Assembly: GCA_046498285.1 (NCBI GenBank)
Contig: JAWOBA010000136.1
Coordinates: 1-8,672 of the forward strand
DNA: 8,672 nucleotides
Source of the DNA: B33-G16 sp046498285
GTDB lineage: Bacteria > Desulfobacterota > DSM-4660 > Desulfatiglandales > B25-G16
Direction: 5' to 3'
The notes below the pieces were generated by a model that worked only from the letters and a program-made list of their open reading frames with translations, ran no database searches and was not told the DNA's origin. Every line of letters begins with the position of its first letter. The stretch's first letter is position 1. Position numbers and translations under genes: made by a program. Shown here piece after piece: positions 5,665 through 8,672 of the stretch.

Positions 5665-6537
5665 ATGAGCTTTCAGAAAAAACTACTGTCAAGAGATTTC
5701 GTAGTATTGGCTGAATTTGATCCCCCTAAAGGAGTAGATGCGTCCGATTTGGTCTCAAATCTCATAAAAATCAAAGGAAGGGTTGATGGTGTGATTGTGC
5801 CGGAAATGGCACAAGCTGTTATGAGGATGAGCGCTATAGGTGGTGCTGCTCTTATGCAACAGCAGGGAATGGAAACAATCATGCAAATCTGCTCCCGAGA
5901 TAGAAACAGGCTTGCCCTTCAGGGTGATATCTTAGCAGCTTATTTCCTTGGTATTAAAAACCTTTTAGTGATACCTGGTGAAGAGATTAAGTATGGTGAT
6001 CACATTGATGCCAAACAGTTTGCCGATATTGATGAACTTACCTTACTGAGAGCTATCAAGGGTTTACAAAACGGAGTTGATATGGCAGGCATGGAATTAA
6101 CGGGCTCCCCTCAATTTGTAACTGGTTGTTCTATTAAACCAACTAAGAATGAGATTGCCCTGGAGGCAGAATTAGAGGTCACGCAGAAAAAGGTGAAAGA
6201 GGGTGCCCAATTCCTGGTAACGCCTCCGGTCTTTAACATCAATGCCTTTACCTATTTTATGGAAAAGGCTAAGACATTAGGTGTTCCAGTGATTGCGACC
6301 GTCTTTCTCTTAAAATCAGTGGGTGTTGCTCGATATATCTCGACCAATATTCCCGGTCCCCCTATACCCGAAGAGATGATTTCACGGCTCAGAAAGGCTC
6401 CCAATAGGATTAATGAGTGCATAACTATAGCAGGTGAATCGATTACCGCTCTTAGGGAACTCTGCCAGGGTGTTCAATTGGTAACAATGGGATGGGAAAA
6501 TCGGCTTCCAGCCATCTTAGATGCAGCAAAGATTTAA
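5665..6537 (+). CDS. metF: methylenetetrahydrofolate reductase (MetF family)
   Basis: A 290-residue FAD-dependent TIM-barrel enzyme of the MTHFR family that interconverts 5,10-methylene-THF and 5-methyl-THF. The length is that of the bacterial catalytic domain, without a regulatory extension. Visible marks are EFDPP (17-21), whose Glu17 aligns by eye with the catalytic acid Glu28 of E. coli MetF. RDRNRLALQGDILAA (78-92) is a conserved FAD/folate-site stretch. PGEEIKYGDH (104-113) precedes a DMAGMELTGSPQF segment. The position of E. coli Asp120 appears to be Glu106. A TAAGGA ribosome site lies six bases before the ATG. The gene is first in an apparent operon: the next frame begins 31 bases after its stop and encodes a membrane Hdr-like protein. 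This suggests that the electron partner is not simply NADH. No zinc-binding MetV-like subunit is visible in the window. Confidence 0.92.
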   Translation: MSFQKKLLSRDFVVLAEFDPPKGVDASDLVSNLIKIKGRVDGVIVPEMAQAVMRMSAIGGAALMQQQGMETIMQICSRDRNRLALQGDILAAYFLGIKNLLVIPGEEIKYGDHIDAKQFADIDELTLLRAIKGLQNGVDMAGMELTGSPQFVTGCSIKPTKNEIALEAELEVTQKKVKEGAQFLVTPPVFNINAFTYFMEKAKTLGVPVIATVFLLKSVGVARYISTNIPGPPIPEEMISRLRKAPNRINECITIAGESITALRELCQGVQLVTMGWENRLPAILDAAKI

Positions 6538-6568
6538 CAACATCACAACCTAAAAAGGATAAAAAAGA

Positions 6569-8341
6569 ATGTTTTACTACATCAGCTTGTATCTCTCACT
6601 TGCAATCTTTACCGCCGGCCTCATCTATAAGATATCCATATGGCTTTCTCGTAAAATAGGCCCCGATTCAAAAGATATCCCCACATCAAAAAGACTCTCA
6701 TCAGCAGTAAAAGGAATCATTGTGACCCTGTTCAGCGCAAAAATCCTGACCCTGATAAAGATATTTGTTCTTGATGTGTTGCTGCAGAGAAAGGTGCTCA
6801 ATGACGATACCTTCCGATGGCTGACACACATTCTTATCTATCTAGCCTTTATGCTTTTGCTCCTCATGCATGCCATGGATGCAATCATTACCTCAGCATT
6901 ATTTTCCAATTATTCGTCCACCCTCAATCCCTTTCTCTTTTTACGGAACCTCTTTGGAGCCCTGGTGATAGTTGGGATTTGTATGGCCATATACCGGCGC
7001 TTTATCCTGAGACCTCCAAGGCTGTATACAAATTCTATGGATATCTATGCCATTGCACTCATAGCCATTATTATGGTATCCGGCATTATCTTGGAGGGCA
7101 CAAAGATAGGTTCTTACTCCCTCTATAAAGACATGGTCATGGACTATGCCGGTATCGAAGAAGGGGAAGAAGAGTTCACGGCACTCACCGCCTTCTGGGT
7201 GGATAAATTTGGTACCGTCTCCCCTGATATAAAGGCACCTTTTGAGGCCTCACTCCTTGAAGAAGGCAAAGAGCTCCATGAAATGAGCTGTTCAGGTTGC
7301 CATTCAAGACCTCAGTGGGCATTTATGAGCTATCCAGTGGCGAGGGCATTGAAAGGGGCTGCCTTAGGCCTTGATAAGGCCGGCATCCATACATTGTTAT
7401 GGTACATACACTTTCTGGCATGTTTCATAGGCCTTGCATATCTCCCTTTCTCTAAATTCCTTCATATCATTACCTCTCCCTTGAGCCTCCTGGTAAACAG
7501 TGTCATGGATAAGAAAGATTCAGATGCTGCGAATATAGCAACCAGGCAGGCCTTAGAATTGGATGCCTGCACTCACTGTGGGGCATGCACAGCTCACTGC
7601 TCTGTAGGTATTATTGCAGAAGAAAGGTCAAATGTACATATTCTCCCCTCTGAAAAGATACAATCTATCAAGTGGGCTGTTGCTCAAGGGAAGATCGATG
7701 AAGGTAAACGCCGGCATATCTTAGAGGGAACCTACATTTGTACGAATTGCCATAGATGCACTGATGTCTGCCCAGCAGGCATAAACTTAGAAGATTTATG
7801 GTTTAACGTACGAGAGGATATGCTCAAAGCGGACTCCCCGGAGTTTTCCGTTCTCTCCCCACTTTCCTTTTACAGGGGGCTGTTGAGAGAGACTATACCT
7901 GCCAGTGATTATAACAGGCCATTAACGCAGGCAAGGGAAACTATTGCCGCAACATGTGATCTGATGAAAACCCCGGATAAGACCGTAACCCTTACCCCTG
8001 ATAATAAAGAACTTCAGGGCAGCCTGCTCCTCTCTGATCAGGCAGCTACGTTTTCTGCCTGCTTTGGCTGTCAGACATGTACTAATGCATGTCCAGTAGT
8101 GGCAGCCTATGAAAACCCAAAAGAGGTATTAGGTATGTTGCCCCACCAGATCATGTACGCCGCTGGATTGGGTATCAAGGATTTAGCGTTTGGCTCGCGA
8201 ATGCTCTGGGATTGTCTTACCTGCTATCAATGTCAGGAACAATGCCCTCAGGGAGTTAAAGTCACAGAGGTGCTCTACGAGCTCAAGAACCTGGCAATAA
8301 AGAATGTGCAAAAAGGTACCGTTGAGTCGTTGGCTGGCTGA
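6569..8341 (+). CDS. membrane cytochrome b / haem c / HdrC-like iron-sulfur fusion protein
   Basis: A 590-residue fusion. Residues 1-300 look like a NarI/HdrE-type cytochrome b, with hydrophobic helices at about 1-26, 84-106, 124-147, 157-176 and 271-293. Candidate haem b ligands are His87, His101, His274, His281 and His299. Between the fourth and fifth helices a soluble loop (about 177-270) carries CSGCH (241-245), a haem c attachment motif, presumably on the outer face. The cytoplasmic C-terminal half holds four [4Fe-4S] motifs of the CxxCxxCxxxC type, at Cys 334-344, 391-401, 498-508 and 549-559, arranged as two HdrC-like pairs. The last three end in CP and the first in CS. The protein would carry electrons between a soluble HdrB-like partner, encoded next, and the quinone pool or a periplasmic haem. 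The start has an AAAGGA site nine bases upstream. Its place between metF and the HdrB-like gene suggests service to MetF, but a generic Hdr-like menaquinone oxidoreductase is possible. Confidence 0.85.
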   Translation: MFYYISLYLSLAIFTAGLIYKISIWLSRKIGPDSKDIPTSKRLSSAVKGIIVTLFSAKILTLIKIFVLDVLLQRKVLNDDTFRWLTHILIYLAFMLLLLMHAMDAIITSALFSNYSSTLNPFLFLRNLFGALVIVGICMAIYRRFILRPPRLYTNSMDIYAIALIAIIMVSGIILEGTKIGSYSLYKDMVMDYAGIEEGEEEFTALTAFWVDKFGTVSPDIKAPFEASLLEEGKELHEMSCSGCHSRPQWAFMSYPVARALKGAALGLDKAGIHTLLWYIHFLACFIGLAYLPFSKFLHIITSPLSLLVNSVMDKKDSDAANIATRQALELDACTHCGACTAHCSVGIIAEERSNVHILPSEKIQSIKWAVAQGKIDEGKRRHILEGTYICTNCHRCTDVCPAGINLEDLWFNVREDMLKADSPEFSVLSPLSFYRGLLRETIPASDYNRPLTQARETIAATCDLMKTPDKTVTLTPDNKELQGSLLLSDQAATFSACFGCQTCTNACPVVAAYENPKEVLGMLPHQIMYAAGLGIKDLAFGSRMLWDCLTCYQCQEQCPQGVKVTEVLYELKNLAIKNVQKGTVESLAG

Positions 8342-8401
8342 ATTGTCTGCCCCTTCACGACCCAGCGATTGGATCAAGCAACCAAAACTAGGAACATGAT
8401 T

Positions 8402-8672
8402 ATGAAATTTGCATTATTTTTAGGCTGTACCATTCCAGCCAGACTCACGCAGTATGAATCATCTTCAAGGGCAGTATTGAAAAAGTTAGGTGTAGAACTG
8501 GTGGACATAGCAGCATTTAACTGTTGCGGATATCCTGTGCGTAATATTGACTTTAAGGCGTCTGTGCTTGCCTCAGCACGAAATATTGCCCTGGCAGAAC
8601 AGAAAGACCTCCCCATGCTTATCCTTTGCAAGTGCGGATTCGGAACCCTTACCTATGCAGATCACATATTAA
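8402..8672 (+). CDS. HdrB-like CCG-domain subunit (N-terminal part only)
   Basis: The first 90 residues of a protein that runs off the right edge. It begins MKFALFLGCTIPAR and contains NCCGYPV (40-46), the hallmark of the CCG domain that binds the non-cubane [4Fe-4S] centre of heterodisulfide reductase HdrB/HdrD and relatives. The cysteines are Cys9, Cys41-Cys42, Cys76 and Cys78. The spacing from Cys9 to Cys41 fits the family, but the following pair reads CKCGFGTL, with one residue between cysteines where CxxC is usual. Two ATGs are in frame, at 8396 and 8402. The AGGA at 8390-8393 is two bases from the first and eight from the second, so 8402 is chosen. The gene follows the membrane fusion by 60 bases on the same strand with no terminator between them, so the two products probably form one complex. 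Confidence 0.85.
   Translation, partial: MKFALFLGCTIPARLTQYESSSRAVLKKLGVELVDIAAFNCCGYPVRNIDFKASVLASARNIALAEQKDLPMLILCKCGFGTLTYADHIL

Noticed and set aside
1..8672. CRISPR array, tRNA or rRNA genes
   Set aside because: No regularly spaced repeats and no cloverleaf or ribosomal RNA sequence was seen on either strand.

Overview
The window reads as chromosomal DNA of moderate GC from a strict anaerobe that uses the Wood-Ljungdahl (reductive acetyl-CoA) C1 pathway. It carries formate-tetrahydrofolate ligase (fhs) and a methylene-tetrahydrofolate reductase (metF). Next to metF are genes for a membrane-bound, heterodisulfide-reductase (Hdr)-like electron-transfer module. The long form of FTHFS, the MetF type and the Hdr/cytochrome fusion fit a sulfate-reducing or syntrophic Desulfobacterota-like bacterium best. 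Brocadiales (anammox Planctomycetota), Nitrospirota or an uncultured acetogen remain possible. This placement is inference from protein features, not from a search.

Layout. Bases 1-442 (minus) hold the N-terminal part of a cobalamin-binding-domain protein, probably a B12-binding radical SAM enzyme, which runs off the left edge. Bases 443-1676 hold no intact gene. They contain what looks like a decayed gene on the minus strand (about 508-771), a 15-bp palindrome (797-811), several hairpins, and a 180-bp element bounded by perfect 19-bp inverted repeats (1240-1419) that resembles a MITE or an IS remnant. Bases 1677-3092 (minus) encode a GlcD/D-lactate-dehydrogenase-type FAD-linked oxidase with a GTG start. 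It is divergent from fhs (3518-5281, plus). The 425-base gap between them holds -10-like boxes for both directions and a long, possibly structured fhs leader with three Shine-Dalgarno-like tracts. A textbook intrinsic terminator follows fhs (5291-5336).

After a 330-base AT-rich gap with a candidate promoter and hairpin lies an apparent operon on the plus strand. It contains metF (5665-6537), a 590-residue fusion protein (6569-8341), and the start of an HdrB-like CCG-domain subunit (8402 to the right edge). The fusion protein combines a NarI/HdrE-like cytochrome b, a CxxCH haem c site and four [4Fe-4S] cluster motifs.

How the genes fit together. FTHFS activates formate on tetrahydrofolate, and MetF interconverts methylene-THF and methyl-THF. 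The Hdr-like subunits next to MetF suggest that its flavin exchanges electrons through an HdrB-type cluster and a chain of [4Fe-4S] clusters with a membrane b-type (and perhaps c-type) cytochrome, and so with the quinone pool. Coupling MetF to a membrane Hdr/cytochrome b module in this way is the most interesting hypothesis in the window. The subunits are plain in the sequence; the coupling is inferred from gene order.
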